From Oscillibacter sp. (GTDB taxonomy: Bacteria > Bacillota > Clostridia > Oscillospirales > Oscillospiraceae): a stretch of 64,000 bases of DNA. Shown piece by piece: positions 1-8,476 of the stretch (positions are counted from its first letter, which is position 1; each line of letters starts with the position of its first letter). The notes below the pieces were generated by a model. That model was not told where the DNA came from and did not search any database. It saw only the letters and a program-made list of their open reading frames with translations. The stretch is from assembly GCA_014799925.1 (NCBI GenBank), contig JAAVHC010000068.1, positions 36,079-100,078 on the forward strand, read 5' to 3'. A program made the position numbers and the translations under genes.

Positions 1-2
1 AA

Positions 3-2978
3 ATGATGGAGAGGACCCCGAAATACCGGCGGACGTTTCTCATTGGCCTGATCGTTGTCTGCATGGGGATCATGGCGCTGGGAGCGGTTGTGTACCTTGA
101 AAAAATAAAAAGCAAAATAAAGGACGACGCGGTCCAGGACGTTATGGACATGACCATGCAGCAGCGGCAGGCTTTCGAGAATTTTATCTCCGGGGACCGG
201 GTGCGGCTGCACGGCTACGCGGAGTATTTTGCCGGAAGAGAAACCGTCGAAAAAGATGCCGTCCGGGAGCAGTTAAAAATTTTCACGGATGTGGACTCGG
301 TTTATTCCGTGATTTGTCTGGAGGAGGGCTGGGCCTGCAGTAATACTTATCAGGATATCCTTCAGCTGGACGGGGAGCAGCTGGAATTCTTCCGCGGCTT
401 ATCCGGCAGCGGGGTCTGGGACAACTATATCGGCATTTTTTCCGGGGTCCCGATGCTTGGCTGTTACGAAACCTTCACCTTTCGCGATGGGCACAGGGGA
501 CTGGTTCAAAAAGCCTATGCGCGCAGCAGGGTCCTGGAAACCTTTACCCTCTCAATCTATGATGGCCAGGGGTTCGGCTACATCCTGAATCCGGAGGGAG
601 ATATCCTGCTGCGCTCTGTTCTGACGAGCAGCAATCAGACATATGACAATGTTTTCGATGCGCTCGAGGATACCCACAGCGACCAGGCTGATATTGACGC
701 GTTCAGAGCGTCGCTGGAGGCACAGGAGACGGGCAGCATCGTCTTCAGCGAAGATAATGGCAGCTATATTTACACGTTTGCCCCCATCGAAAGCGCGGAC
801 GGGTGGCATATCCTCTCCATCGTTCCGCTGGATGCCATTCAGAATGAGGCGAGCGGTATCCTGGTCGATTCCCGGATGGCGGTGGGGTTCTTCGCCCTGA
901 TGCTGGCGGCCTGTTCGGTGTTTATTCTGTTGATCTGGCACACGCAAAAGGAGATCAAGGAGAGGGAGCAGGAAACCGCTTATCGGTCCCAGCTGTTTGA
1001 TCTCTCTTTTACATACCTCGCACAGAATACAGACGATCTGTACATGATATTCGATCATGACACGGAGAAACTGGAGTACGTCAGCCCCAATCTGGAGCGG
1101 GTGCTGGGTGTGCCGCCGGAGAAGCTGCCCGACCATTTTCGCTCCGCCGACATGGCGGCCGATACGGAAGGCGCCATCGCTTATTACGCAAAGATCAAAG
1201 CCCTGCGCCCAGGTGAGAGGGCGGAGCCCCGAAACACGGAGCGGGTCAATCCCAGAACCGGTGAGCACAAGTATTTTCTGGAAAGCGTCTATTGCGTTGA
1301 CATTCAGGGCCGTAAAAAGCGGGTGTCCTACCTCTCTGACCGTACCAAGGAACGGAAAACGCAGGACAATCTGGCCGAGGCCCTGCACATGGCCCAGGCG
1401 GCCAACGATGCCAAAAGCGCGTTCCTCAGCAGCGTCAGCCATGATATTCGCACGCCCATGAACGCAATCCTTGGCTTCCTGGCGCTTATGCGGGATGAGG
1501 TGAACAATCCCGACACAGTCATGGAATACAACAAGCGCATCGACGCCGCCAGCCAGCACCTGCTGGGGCTGATCAACGATGTGCTGGATATGAACAAGAT
1601 TGAGAGCGGCAGCACCACTCTGAACATTTCCGAGATGGATCTGGCGGATGTGATCAGCGAGATCAACTCCATTATCCGGCCTCAGTCCAACGCGAGAAGC
1701 CAGACCTTCGACATTTTCGCGTCCCACATGAAATACGAGCACCTGATGGGGGATAAAATGCGGATCAATCAGATCCTGATCAATCTGCTGTCCAACGCGG
1801 TGAAATATACCCCGGAAAACGGAGCCATTCAGCTGCGCGTGGAAGAACTGCCTCAGGTGGTAGACAATTACAGCCGGGTCCGGTTCACGGTCAGCGACAA
1901 TGGCCTGGGCATGAGCGAAGACTATTTGAAGGTTATTTTTGAACCCTTCACCCGGGAGGAAACAAACATCACGCACGAGATCCAGGGCACCGGTCTGGGC
2001 ATGGCCATCACCAAGAGCCTGGTGGACCTGATGGGCGGTACCATCAACGTAGAAAGCAAACTGGGCGGGGGCAGCACCTTCACAGTGGAACTGGAACTGC
2101 GCATACAGGAGCGGGAGGACGACCCCAGGTTCTGGACGAACCACAAAGTAGCCCGGATGATCGTGGCGGACGATGACGAGGAGGTCTGCCGCACGATCGT
2201 CAGGACCATGGGCAAAACCGGCGTAGAAACGGACTATGCCACCGATGGTGAAACCGCCGTCCGAATGATGCGGGAGGCTCGGGAGGCAGGCCGCCCCTAC
2301 GACCTTATCCTGCTGGATTGGAAGATGCCCAACCTGAACGGTCTGGAGACCGCCCGTCTCATCCGGCAGAATTACCCGGTGAAAATCCCCATCCTGCTGC
2401 TGACCGCTTACGATTGGAGCGAGATTGAGCAGGAGGCCAGAGAGATCGGCATAGACCATTTCCTGCCAAAACCATTCTTTATCAGCACCCTCAAAGAGGC
2501 GCTCAAGCGGATCAAGGGCAAGCAGAAGAAGCTGGAGGTCGGCCGGTCCGAAGTTGTCAGGGATAAGCGCATCCTGGTGGTAGACGATATTGAGGTCAAC
2601 CGGATGATCCTGGTCAAAATCCTCAGTTCTCTGGGGGCAAGCTGTGACACTGCCGGCAATGGACAGGAAGCCGTTGATAAATTTGAGGCGTCTCAGCCGG
2701 GGGACTATGACCTGATTCTGATGGACGTGCAGATGCCGGTCATGGACGGCTATACCGCTACCCGGACCATCCGCGGCAGCGGTCATCCTTCCGCTGGGTC
2801 CCTGCCCATTATCGCCATGACCGCCAACGCCTTTGTGGATGATGTACGGGAAGCCATTGAGTCGGGCATGGACGCGCACATTGCGAAGCCTGTTCAGATC
2901 GACAATCTGAAAGCTACCATTCAGCAGGTGCTGGACAAGAGGGCGGAACAGGCTGAGGCATCGGAGGAGACCGCGTAA
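3..2978 (+). CDS. Hybrid sensor histidine kinase with two receiver domains
   Basis: A membrane-anchored signalling kinase that should autophosphorylate on His and pass phosphate to its own receivers. Visible parts in order: transmembrane helix about 11-31; extracytoplasmic sensory region about 35-285 (Cache-like in size, not proven); second helix about 292-312; PAS-like region about 335-450; HisKA with His480 in SVSHDIRTPMNAI; ATPase domain with N-box LINLLSNAVKYTPENG (592-607), G1 SDNGLGM and G2 GTGLGM; receiver 1 with Asp772 (LLDWKMPNLNG); receiver 2 with Asp908 (LMDVQMPVMDG). No DNA-binding output domain or adjacent regulator gene is present, so its target is unknown. The start is either of two adjacent ATGs at 3 and 6. 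No upstream sequence is available to see a ribosome binding site, although the N-terminus looks natural. The ligand is unknown. Confidence 0.9.
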   Translation: MMERTPKYRRTFLIGLIVVCMGIMALGAVVYLEKIKSKIKDDAVQDVMDMTMQQRQAFENFISGDRVRLHGYAEYFAGRETVEKDAVREQLKIFTDVDSVYSVICLEEGWACSNTYQDILQLDGEQLEFFRGLSGSGVWDNYIGIFSGVPMLGCYETFTFRDGHRGLVQKAYARSRVLETFTLSIYDGQGFGYILNPEGDILLRSVLTSSNQTYDNVFDALEDTHSDQADIDAFRASLEAQETGSIVFSEDNGSYIYTFAPIESADGWHILSIVPLDAIQNEASGILVDSRMAVGFFALMLAACSVFILLIWHTQKEIKEREQETAYRSQLFDLSFTYLAQNTDDLYMIFDHDTEKLEYVSPNLERVLGVPPEKLPDHFRSADMAADTEGAIAYYAKIKALRPGERAEPRNTERVNPRTGEHKYFLESVYCVDIQGRKKRVSYLSDRTKERKTQDNLAEALHMAQAANDAKSAFLSSVSHDIRTPMNAILGFLALMRDEVNNPDTVMEYNKRIDAASQHLLGLINDVLDMNKIESGSTTLNISEMDLADVISEINSIIRPQSNARSQTFDIFASHMKYEHLMGDKMRINQILINLLSNAVKYTPENGAIQLRVEELPQVVDNYSRVRFTVSDNGLGMSEDYLKVIFEPFTREETNITHEIQGTGLGMAITKSLVDLMGGTINVESKLGGGSTFTVELELRIQEREDDPRFWTNHKVARMIVADDDEEVCRTIVRTMGKTGVETDYATDGETAVRMMREAREAGRPYDLILLDWKMPNLNGLETARLIRQNYPVKIPILLLTAYDWSEIEQEAREIGIDHFLPKPFFISTLKEALKRIKGKQKKLEVGRSEVVRDKRILVVDDIEVNRMILVKILSSLGASCDTAGNGQEAVDKFEASQPGDYDLILMDVQMPVMDGYTATRTIRGSGHPSAGSLPIIAMTANAFVDDVREAIESGMDAHIAKPVQIDNLKATIQQVLDKRAEQAEASEETA

Positions 2979-3031
2979 AGTTCCCTGTCTGGGCGTTTTC
3001 CGGCGGAATATTTGAATGGAGGAATGAAAAC

Positions 3032-4174
3032 ATGGAGCAGTATTTTGGACAATCCACGCCGAAGCTGGGCTTCGGCCTGATGCGCCTGCCGAAACTGGCG
3101 GATGGAAAAATTGATGTTGAGCAGACAAAGAAAATGGTGGACCTGTTCATGTCCGCCGGACTGACCTATTTTGACACGGCATATGTTTACGATGGCGGCG
3201 ACTCGGAGAAGGCGGCCAGGGCCGCGCTGGTGGACCGCTATCCCCGTGAGAGCTATACGTTGGCAACCAAGCTGTGCTGCTGGATGGGCGCCCATGATGC
3301 GGAATCCGCCAGGCAGCAGTTCAACATCAGCCTGGAGCGTACCGGCGCGGGCTATTTTGACTACTATTTGCTCCACGCGCTGCAAGCAGGGAATTATAAA
3401 AAATATGATGAGTATCATCTCTGGGACTTTGTAAAGGAGCAGAAGGCCAGGGGCCTCGTCAGGCACTGGGGCTTTTCCTTCCACGCCACTCCCGAAATTC
3501 TGGACGAGCTGCTCACCGAGCACCCGGACGCGGAATTTGTCCAGCTCCAGCTCAACTACGCGGACTGGGAGAACCCCGACGTGACCGCCAGAGCCAATTA
3601 CGAGGTTGCCAGGAAACACGGCAAGTCCATCGTGGTCATGGAGCCGGTGAAGGGCGGCGCGCTGGCCAATCCCGCCGCGGAGGTTCAGGAGATTCTGCGT
3701 CAGGCGAACCCCGGCGCGTCCTTCGCATCCTGGGCCATCCGCTACGCGGCCTCCCTGAACGGAATCATTACCGTGCTGTCCGGTATGTCCAACCTGGCGC
3801 AGATGGAGGATAATCTTTCTTACATGAAGAACTTCCAGCCGCTGAACGAGGCGGAGCAGACCGCCATCCGGAAGGCGCAGGAGGCCATCAACGGCGTCAG
3901 GTCCATCCCCTGCACCGCCTGCCACTACTGCACCGCAGGATGTCCGAAGGGAATCCCCATTCCGGAGATTTTTGCCGCGCGGAACAAGCAGCTGGTCTGG
4001 GGCCAGCTCCAGGAGGGCGCATCGGACTATGCCAGAGCCGTCGCCGGCGCGGGCACGGCCTCCGACTGCGTTGCCTGCGGTCAGTGTGAGGGAGCCTGCC
4101 CTCAGCAGCTCAAGGTCATAGAGCATCTGAAGGACTGCGCCGCCGCGTTTGACGGCGTTTCCGTCCGGAGATAG
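3032..4174 (+). CDS. Aldo/keto reductase with C-terminal 4Fe-4S ferredoxin domain
   Basis: A predicted NAD(P)H- or ferredoxin-linked oxidoreductase of the aldo/keto reductase superfamily (380 aa). The TIM-barrel part has the family Asp/Tyr/Lys/His set in YFDTAYVYDGG (about 49-59), LATKLCC (about 82-88) and DYYLLHAL (about 110-117). The C-terminal region has two cysteine clusters, CTACHYCTAGCPKG (about 294-307) and CVACGQCEGACP (about 349-360), which should bind two 4Fe-4S clusters. This architecture is common in anaerobic Clostridia, usually with unknown substrate. The start is supported by GGAGGAATG just upstream. It lies 53 bp after the kinase and 12 bp before the CMD-family gene, so the last two genes probably form an operon. 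Confidence 0.9.
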   Translation: MEQYFGQSTPKLGFGLMRLPKLADGKIDVEQTKKMVDLFMSAGLTYFDTAYVYDGGDSEKAARAALVDRYPRESYTLATKLCCWMGAHDAESARQQFNISLERTGAGYFDYYLLHALQAGNYKKYDEYHLWDFVKEQKARGLVRHWGFSFHATPEILDELLTEHPDAEFVQLQLNYADWENPDVTARANYEVARKHGKSIVVMEPVKGGALANPAAEVQEILRQANPGASFASWAIRYAASLNGIITVLSGMSNLAQMEDNLSYMKNFQPLNEAEQTAIRKAQEAINGVRSIPCTACHYCTAGCPKGIPIPEIFAARNKQLVWGQLQEGASDYARAVAGAGTASDCVACGQCEGACPQQLKVIEHLKDCAAAFDGVSVRR

Positions 4175-4186
4175 GGAGGACGGACC

Positions 4187-4942
4187 ATGGCCGCTACAGA
4201 AAAAGCCCGGCAGTACTACGATAAAATGTTCCCCGGCTGCCGTTCGGAATTTGGGGAGACGGACCCGGAGTTTATTGAGCGGTTTGACAACTTTGCCTTT
4301 GACGAGGTGGTAAGCGAGGTCCGGCTGGACAGCCGCACCGCCATGATGTCCACTCTGGCCATGCTGTTGGGGTGTCAGGGGGTTGACGAGTTTCGCGATA
4401 TGGTTCCGGCCGCGCTGAACTTTGGCGTAACGCCGGTGGAGGTCAAGGAGATCGTCTACCAGGCGGTGGCCTATCTGGGCATGGGACGGGTATACCCATT
4501 TCTCCGTGCCGTCAATGAGATACTGACAGAACGGGGCATCCGCCTGCCTCTGGAGCCGCAGGCAACGACCACCGAGGAGGACCGCCTCCAGGCGGGGGAG
4601 CAGGCCCAGGTGGATATCTTCGGTGAAAGGATGCGGGGCTTTGCCCGGTCCGGGCCGGAGGAGAGCCGTCACATCAACCGCTGGCTCTCAGACAACTGCT
4701 TCGGCGACTACTACACCCGAAAGGGTCTGGACTACCGGCAGAGGGAGATGATTACCTTCTGTTTTCTGGCGGCCCAGGGCGGGTGCGAGCCCCAGCTGAT
4801 CAGCCATGCCGCCGCCAATATGAGGCTCGGCAGCGACAAGGGCTTTTTAATCAGGATCATTTCCCAGAACATTCCCTTCATCGGCTATCCCCGGAGCCTC
4901 AACGCCCTGCGCTGCGTTAACGAGGCGGCAGGCCAGGCGTGA
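4187..4942 (+). CDS. Carboxymuconolactone decarboxylase (CMD/AhpD-fold) family protein
   Basis: A 251-aa protein with two CMD-like helical repeats, about residues 35-110 and 150-245. The second repeat carries a Cys in LAAQGGCEPQL and a nearby His in SHAAANMRLG, the positions used for redox or decarboxylase chemistry in this fold. The family covers true decarboxylases, AhpD-type peroxidase partners and many uncharacterised proteins. No substrate can be assigned. A GGGAGG ribosome site overlaps the stop of the preceding aldo/keto reductase and the gap is only 12 bp, so the pair is probably co-transcribed and may act on one small carbonyl compound (inference). Confidence 0.82.
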   Translation: MAATEKARQYYDKMFPGCRSEFGETDPEFIERFDNFAFDEVVSEVRLDSRTAMMSTLAMLLGCQGVDEFRDMVPAALNFGVTPVEVKEIVYQAVAYLGMGRVYPFLRAVNEILTERGIRLPLEPQATTTEEDRLQAGEQAQVDIFGERMRGFARSGPEESRHINRWLSDNCFGDYYTRKGLDYRQREMITFCFLAAQGGCEPQLISHAAANMRLGSDKGFLIRIISQNIPFIGYPRSLNALRCVNEAAGQA

Positions 4943-5023
4943 TTTCAAAAAGCAAACCGCTCAAATCTGGAAGCGATTCTGCCGCAAGCATGGTATGATG
5001 TAAAAAACACAGAAAACAGAGTT

Positions 5024-5290
5024 ATGTATGAATCCAATTATCAGGTCCTCACCCGGATCTGCGCCGAAAAGGACGCGCTGGGCATTACGGGCAAAATCGC
5101 CGTCATGGGCTTCTCCGCCGGCGGCACGCTCAGCGCCAACTGTGCCATCTACTTTGACGCCGGCGACCCCGCGATCCCTTCCAGCGGCGGCGCCTTCGCT
5201 TTCTGCGGCCCGCCCGGCAGATTCTTTGCGGATCCCTTCAGCAATGTCACCCACAATCCTTTTGCGGCCTCTAAAGCAGAGTTCCTATCC
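5024..5290 (+). pseudogene. Alpha/beta-hydrolase (esterase) fragment
   Basis: The frame reads a short piece typical of acetylesterase-like alpha/beta hydrolases: a nucleophile elbow GFSAGG followed by GTLSAN and a YFDAGDP stretch. The 5' third of such a gene is missing, and after the elbow the similarity fades, with no catalytic Asp or His. The frame then runs into the hairpin that terminates the convergent rplT operon. I read it as a decayed remnant. The end is approximate, because the open frame continues to 5422 only by chance. The 520 bp between the CMD gene and rplT otherwise hold nothing I can support. Confidence 0.5.
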
Positions 5291-5322
5291 TCCGCTTGTC
5301 TACTCTACGGAGAGCATATCAC

Positions 5323-5388
5323 TTCAGGCAAAGCGGAAGGGCTTGCCGTCTGCTGTTTACAGACGACAAGCCCTTCCGGCTGCCTGAA
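5323..5388 (-). terminator. Terminator of the infC-rpmI-rplT operon
   Basis: A long hairpin lies 76 bp downstream of the rplT stop. Outer arms are TTCAGGCA/TGCCTGAA, then GGAAGGGCTTG/CAAGCCCTTCC, then GTCTG/CAGAC, with a short loop. It is nearly symmetric, so it could stop transcription from both sides. No clean T-run is seen on either strand. Confidence 0.6.
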
Positions 5389-5463
5389 CAATTTTGTTCC
5401 CTGCATTTTGTCTGACTTTTGAGGGGCACTTCAATTCTCTGCGGCACGCTCTGGAATTTTATT

Positions 5464-5817
5464 TTACGCGGCCTTCTTCGCCATCTCAACCAGCTGCTTG
5501 AACGCGGCCTCGTTGTTGACGGCCAGCTCGGCCAGCATCTTGCGGTCAATCGCCACGCCGGCGGCCTTCAGGCCGTGCATGAAGGTGGAGTAATTCATTC
5601 CGTTCAGCTTGCAGGCGGCGCTGATGCGGGTGATCCACAGGCGGCGGAAATCCCTCTTCTTCAGGCGGCGTCCCTTGTACGCGTAGGTCAGGGACTTCAT
5701 CACCTGCTGATTGGCCATCTTGAAATGCTTGCTCTTGGCGCCCCAGTAGCCCTTGGCCATCTTCAGGATTTTATTTCTTCTCTTGCGGGTCATCATCGCG
5801 CCCTTAACTCTTGCCAT
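5464..5817 (-). CDS. rplT: 50S ribosomal protein L20
   Basis: Ribosomal protein L20 (117 aa, the normal length), which binds 23S rRNA early in 50S assembly. The N-terminus [14 protein letters not shown] and the RRLWITRI segment are characteristic. It is the last gene of infC-rpmI-rplT, 39 bp after rpmI. In Bacilli and other Firmicutes L20 also represses this operon by binding the infC leader. The long structured leader here (6615-6790) is compatible with that, but L20 binding itself is inference. Confidence 0.98.
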   Translation of the reverse strand: MARVKGAMMTRKRRNKILKMAKGYWGAKSKHFKMANQQVMKSLTYAYKGRRLKKRDFRRLWITRISAACKLNGMNYSTFMHGLKAAGVAIDRKMLAELAVNNEAAFKQLVEMAKKAA

Positions 5818-5856
5818 TGTAAAAAGCCTCCTATTCTAAAGCGTATCGTTAAAATC

Positions 5857-6054
5857 TTACTTGTAAGGGATCATCTTGCGGATGGCGGATTCGTTGGTCA
5901 CGTCGGCATAGCCGCCAGCGCGCAGACGACGGGTACGCTTGGTATCCTTCTTGGTGAGGATGTGGCTCTTAAAGGCCTTGGCCCGCTTGACCTTCCCGGT
6001 CTTGGTCAGGTTGAATCTCTTCTTGGCACCGCTGTGGCTCTTCAGCTTAGGCAT
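5857..6054 (-). CDS. rpmI: 50S ribosomal protein L35
   Basis: Ribosomal protein L35 (65 aa, normal length), a small basic protein of the large subunit. The N-terminus [14 protein letters not shown] is diagnostic. It is the middle gene of infC-rpmI-rplT, with 47 bp after infC and 39 bp before rplT. An AAGGAGT-type ribosome site precedes the ATG. Confidence 0.98.
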   Translation of the reverse strand: MPKLKSHSGAKKRFNLTKTGKVKRAKAFKSHILTKKDTKRTRRLRAGGYADVTNESAIRKMIPYK

Positions 6055-6101
6055 AATTGATTAACTCCTTCCGTATTCCGTATTGCAATTGAAAACTCTG
6101 T

Positions 6102-6614
6102 TTATTTCCTGGGGGAGAGGAACATGGACATGTTCCTGCCCTCCAGCTTGGCTCCCTTATCGACGTTGGCGATCTCGGCGCACTGCTCCGCAAACTTGTC
6201 CAGGAGTTTCCGGCCAATGTCGGTGTGGGCCATTTCCCGCCCGCGGAAACGGACGGATACCTTCACCCGGTTGCCTTCGGTCAGGAATTTCTGAGCGTTC
6301 TTCAGCTTCACGTTGAAGTCGCCCACGTCGATACCCGGAGACATGCGGATTTCTTTGATTTCTACGACGTGCTGATTCTTCCGGGCCTCTTTTTCCCGCT
6401 TGCCCTGTTCGAACCGGAACTTCCCGTAATCCATCAGCTTGCACACCGGGGGATTGGCCTGGGGGGAGATCTTGACCAGATCCAGCCCCTTCTCATCAGC
6501 GATGCGCAGCGCCTCATCCGCGGACATAATCCCCAGCTGTTCGCCGCCGCTGCCGATCAGACGCAGCTCCTTATCCCGAATGTCCTCATTGAGTTGATGC
6601 GTTACAATGCTAAT
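6102..6614 (-). CDS. infC: Translation initiation factor IF-3 (AUU start)
   Basis: IF-3 (170 aa) binds the 30S subunit and checks start-codon and initiator-tRNA pairing. Typical segments are THQLNEDIRDKELRLI at the N-terminus, ANPPVCKLMDYGKFR, and GREMAHTDIG near the C-terminus. No ATG, GTG or TTG fits. The consensus N-terminus begins at an ATT codon (6614-6612), preceded at 10 nt by a perfect AAGGAGG (within 6623-6631). An AUU start is the classical infC feature through which IF-3 limits its own synthesis. Longer frames using an upstream ATG at 6767 would translate the operon leader and are rejected. Confidence 0.95.
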   Translation of the reverse strand: MSIVTHQLNEDIRDKELRLIGSGGEQLGIMSADEALRIADEKGLDLVKISPQANPPVCKLMDYGKFRFEQGKREKEARKNQHVVEIKEIRMSPGIDVGDFNVKLKNAQKFLTEGNRVKVSVRFRGREMAHTDIGRKLLDKFAEQCAEIANVDKGAKLEGRNMSMFLSPRK

Positions 6615-6649
6615 AGCCGAGACACCTCCTTCAACATTTTGCCACATAA

Positions 6650-6688
6650 CCACAAAACAAAAGCGCGGATGCCGCTCCGCACCCGCAC
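6650..6688 (-). terminator. Candidate attenuator in the infC leader
   Basis: On the minus strand the leader contains GGTGCGGA, a 6-nt loop, then TCCGCGCT (a stem of about 8 bp with two wobbles), followed by TTTGTTTTG. This terminator-like hairpin lies 50-70 nt before the AUU start, inside a leader of about 170 nt. In Firmicutes such leaders (L20 leader family) provide L20-dependent attenuation. The assignment rests on position and structure only. Confidence 0.45.
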
Positions 6689-6791
6689 AAACACACGCGC
6701 CCCATAACCGGGACGCCGTCTGCCGTATTGACCTCTTTGCCGGAAGCGGGAGGTGAGGCGGGTGCATCCTGCCTGCTTTGTTTTCGTGTAT

Positions 6792-6820
6792 ACTATACCA
6801 GCCTCATGGGCGGTTGTCAA
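6792..6820 (-). promoter_or_regulatory. Sigma-A promoter of infC-rpmI-rplT
   Basis: On the minus strand a perfect -35 TTGACA (6820-6815), a 17-nt spacer and a -10 TATAGT (6797-6792) are seen. Transcription would begin near 6785 and give a leader of about 170 nt before infC. Confidence 0.85.
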
Positions 6821-6871
6821 GTAAAATTTCACAGAAATTCGCAAAAATTCGCGGGAAACGCGGGGCGGCCG

Positions 6872-7261
6872 TCAGAAGGAGCCGTCCTCCGTTCCCATGG
6901 TCCGGCGGATGTGCGCCTTGATCTTCTCAAAGGTTTCGTCGCTGAGATCATGCTCCACCTTGCAGGCGTCGGCGGAAGCCGTGTCCTCGCTGACGCCCAG
7001 ATAGACAAAAAAGTCCCGCAGGGTCCGGTGGCGCTCATAGATGTGCTCCGCGATCTCCTGGCCGGAGGGCAGCAGGCGGATGAACCCGTCGGGAGCCATC
7101 TCGATGTGGCCGCTCTCCCGCAGCTTTTTCATGGCCACGCTGACGCTGGGCTTGGAGAAATTCAGCTCGTTGGCAATATCAATGGAGCGGACCGCGCCCC
7201 TGCGCTTTCCGATGACCAGAATGGCCTCCAGGTAATCCTCGGCGGATTCATAGACGTGCAT
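6872..7261 (-). CDS. mntR: MntR/DtxR-family metal-dependent transcriptional regulator
   Basis: A 129-aa member of the DtxR/MntR family: an N-terminal winged helix-turn-helix (about 8-65) and a metal-binding dimerisation helix region (about 70-125). Candidate metal ligands are the acidic residues in SAEDYLEAI, the His in YERHRTL, and the Glu/His pair in KVEHDLSDE, matching the MntR layout. There is no C-terminal SH3-like domain, so it is MntR-sized rather than DtxR-sized. The family represses Mn or Fe uptake genes, but no transporter is adjacent. The start ATG follows AGGAGGAA. It is transcribed alone from its own promoter. The symbol is by similarity; Mn versus Fe specificity is unproven. Confidence 0.85.
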   Translation of the reverse strand: MHVYESAEDYLEAILVIGKRRGAVRSIDIANELNFSKPSVSVAMKKLRESGHIEMAPDGFIRLLPSGQEIAEHIYERHRTLRDFFVYLGVSEDTASADACKVEHDLSDETFEKIKAHIRRTMGTEDGSF

Positions 7262-7332
7262 ACCGTTCCTCCTGTCTGTTCGCCGCGGGTCTGCGCGCCC
7301 GCGGACGCCGTCGTGCGGTCTTTACAGCCATC

Positions 7333-7361
7333 ATTGTAGCACAAGCCGCCGCAATTCGCAA
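7333..7361 (-). promoter_or_regulatory. Promoter of the mntR-like gene with overlapping inverted repeat
   Basis: On the minus strand the -35 is TTGCGA (7361-7356), the spacer 17 nt, and the -10 TACAAT (7338-7333). An inverted repeat, CCGCCGCAAT (7346-7355) and ATTGCGGCGG (7373-7382), overlaps the spacer and -35. It could be an operator or a spare terminator stem for spoIVB. Confidence 0.65.
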
Positions 7362-7387
7362 GAGGTGATTGTATTGCGGCGGTTTGA

Positions 7388-7446
7388 TAAAAAAGGATCA
7401 GTCAATTGAGAGGGACGCTCCCTGCGATCCCTCCCGATTGACTGAT
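7388..7446 (-). terminator. Terminator of spoIVB
   Basis: On the minus strand, 7 nt after the spoIVB stop, a hairpin with 11-bp outer arms GATCAGTCAAT/ATTGACTGATC and inner GGGAGGGA/TCCCTCTC pairing is followed by a T-run (7394-7388). Confidence 0.88.
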
Positions 7447-7453
7447 CTGCGCA

Positions 7454-8476
7454 TTATTGGCCTGCCTCCGCAAGCATATTTTCGATCAGAATGCCATACC
7501 CTTTGGTAGGCTCGTTGACCATCACGTGGGTTACGGCCCCGACCAGCTTCCCGTTTTGCAGGATCGGACTGCCGCTCATGCCCTGCACGATTCCGCCGGT
7601 CTGTCCGATCAGCGCCTCGTCCGTTACCTGCAGCAGCAGATTCTGAACGCCCGTGTTGTCCAGCACGCGGAGGATCTCCACCTGATAGGACTCCACGCTG
7701 TCGCCGCTGATGTTGGAGAGAATTGTGGCCGGACCGGGGCGTACCTCGTCCGCGCGGGCCACCGGCACGGCGTCTCCCTCCGCGTAGGTCCACTCCTCCA
7801 TGGAGCCGAAGACGCCCCGCTCCGTGTTGGCGTACAGGGTGCCCAAATCATGGGTCAGGTCAAAGTGACCCTTCAATTCGCCGGGTTCTCCGGCGCTGCC
7901 CCGTTTCACGGCCCTGACCGAGGCGTTCATCACCGCTCCGTCGCCCAGGGGCATCAGCAGCCCGGTGTCCGTGTCGGTGACGCCGTGACCCAGCGCGCCG
8001 AAGCTTCCGGTGGCGGGATCATAAAAGGTGACGGTGCCAATGCCGGCCATGCTGTCCCGGATCCAGGCGCCCAGCCGCCAGGTGCCGTCCGTACCCAATA
8101 CCGGCTGCGCGTCCAGCGTCAGCGCCTCACCGTCGCGGGAGACGTCCAGCTCCACCCGGCCGCCGCATTGGAGCAGGGCGGCAAACTGCTCCGAGCTTTC
8201 GATTTCTTTGCCGTTGGCCGACTCGATCACATCGCCGACCTGCAGGCCGCAGTCCGCGCCCGGCGTTAGCACGCCGCTGCCGGTTTCCACCTCCGCGAGG
8301 CCGATGACCACCACGCCCTCGGCAAAGAGCTTGATGCCGATGGTGTGACCGACCGGTATCAGCTCATCCGCCGTCAGCGCGGTCGCCCGCGCGGGCGGCC
8401 CTGCGCTCAGCAGGGAGGAGGCGCACAGCAGTCCGCTGAGAAAAAAACTGACCGCCCGCCGATTCCTGATCCGCAT
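7454..8476 (-). CDS. spoIVB: SpoIVB peptidase (stage IV sporulation protein B)
   Basis: A serine protease of family S55 (340 aa from the chosen ATG). In Bacillus it is secreted from the forespore and cleaves SpoIVFA to trigger pro-sigma-K processing. Features are an N-terminal signal or anchor segment, a PDZ-like region (about 60-120) with LQVGDVIESANGKEI, the catalytic His in FGALGHGVTD, and the nucleophile Ser in QGMSGSPILQNGK near residue 301. It is shorter than the Bacillus protein, which has about 425 residues. The start is ATG at 8476, 11 nt after GGAAGGGG. GTG at 8488 would lie on that ribosome site. It marks the organism as endospore-forming and lies downstream of the ftsZ end of the dcw cluster. 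Confidence 0.92.
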   Translation of the reverse strand: MRIRNRRAVSFFLSGLLCASSLLSAGPPARATALTADELIPVGHTIGIKLFAEGVVVIGLAEVETGSGVLTPGADCGLQVGDVIESANGKEIESSEQFAALLQCGGRVELDVSRDGEALTLDAQPVLGTDGTWRLGAWIRDSMAGIGTVTFYDPATGSFGALGHGVTDTDTGLLMPLGDGAVMNASVRAVKRGSAGEPGELKGHFDLTHDLGTLYANTERGVFGSMEEWTYAEGDAVPVARADEVRPGPATILSNISGDSVESYQVEILRVLDNTGVQNLLLQVTDEALIGQTGGIVQGMSGSPILQNGKLVGAVTHVMVNEPTKGYGILIENMLAEAGQ

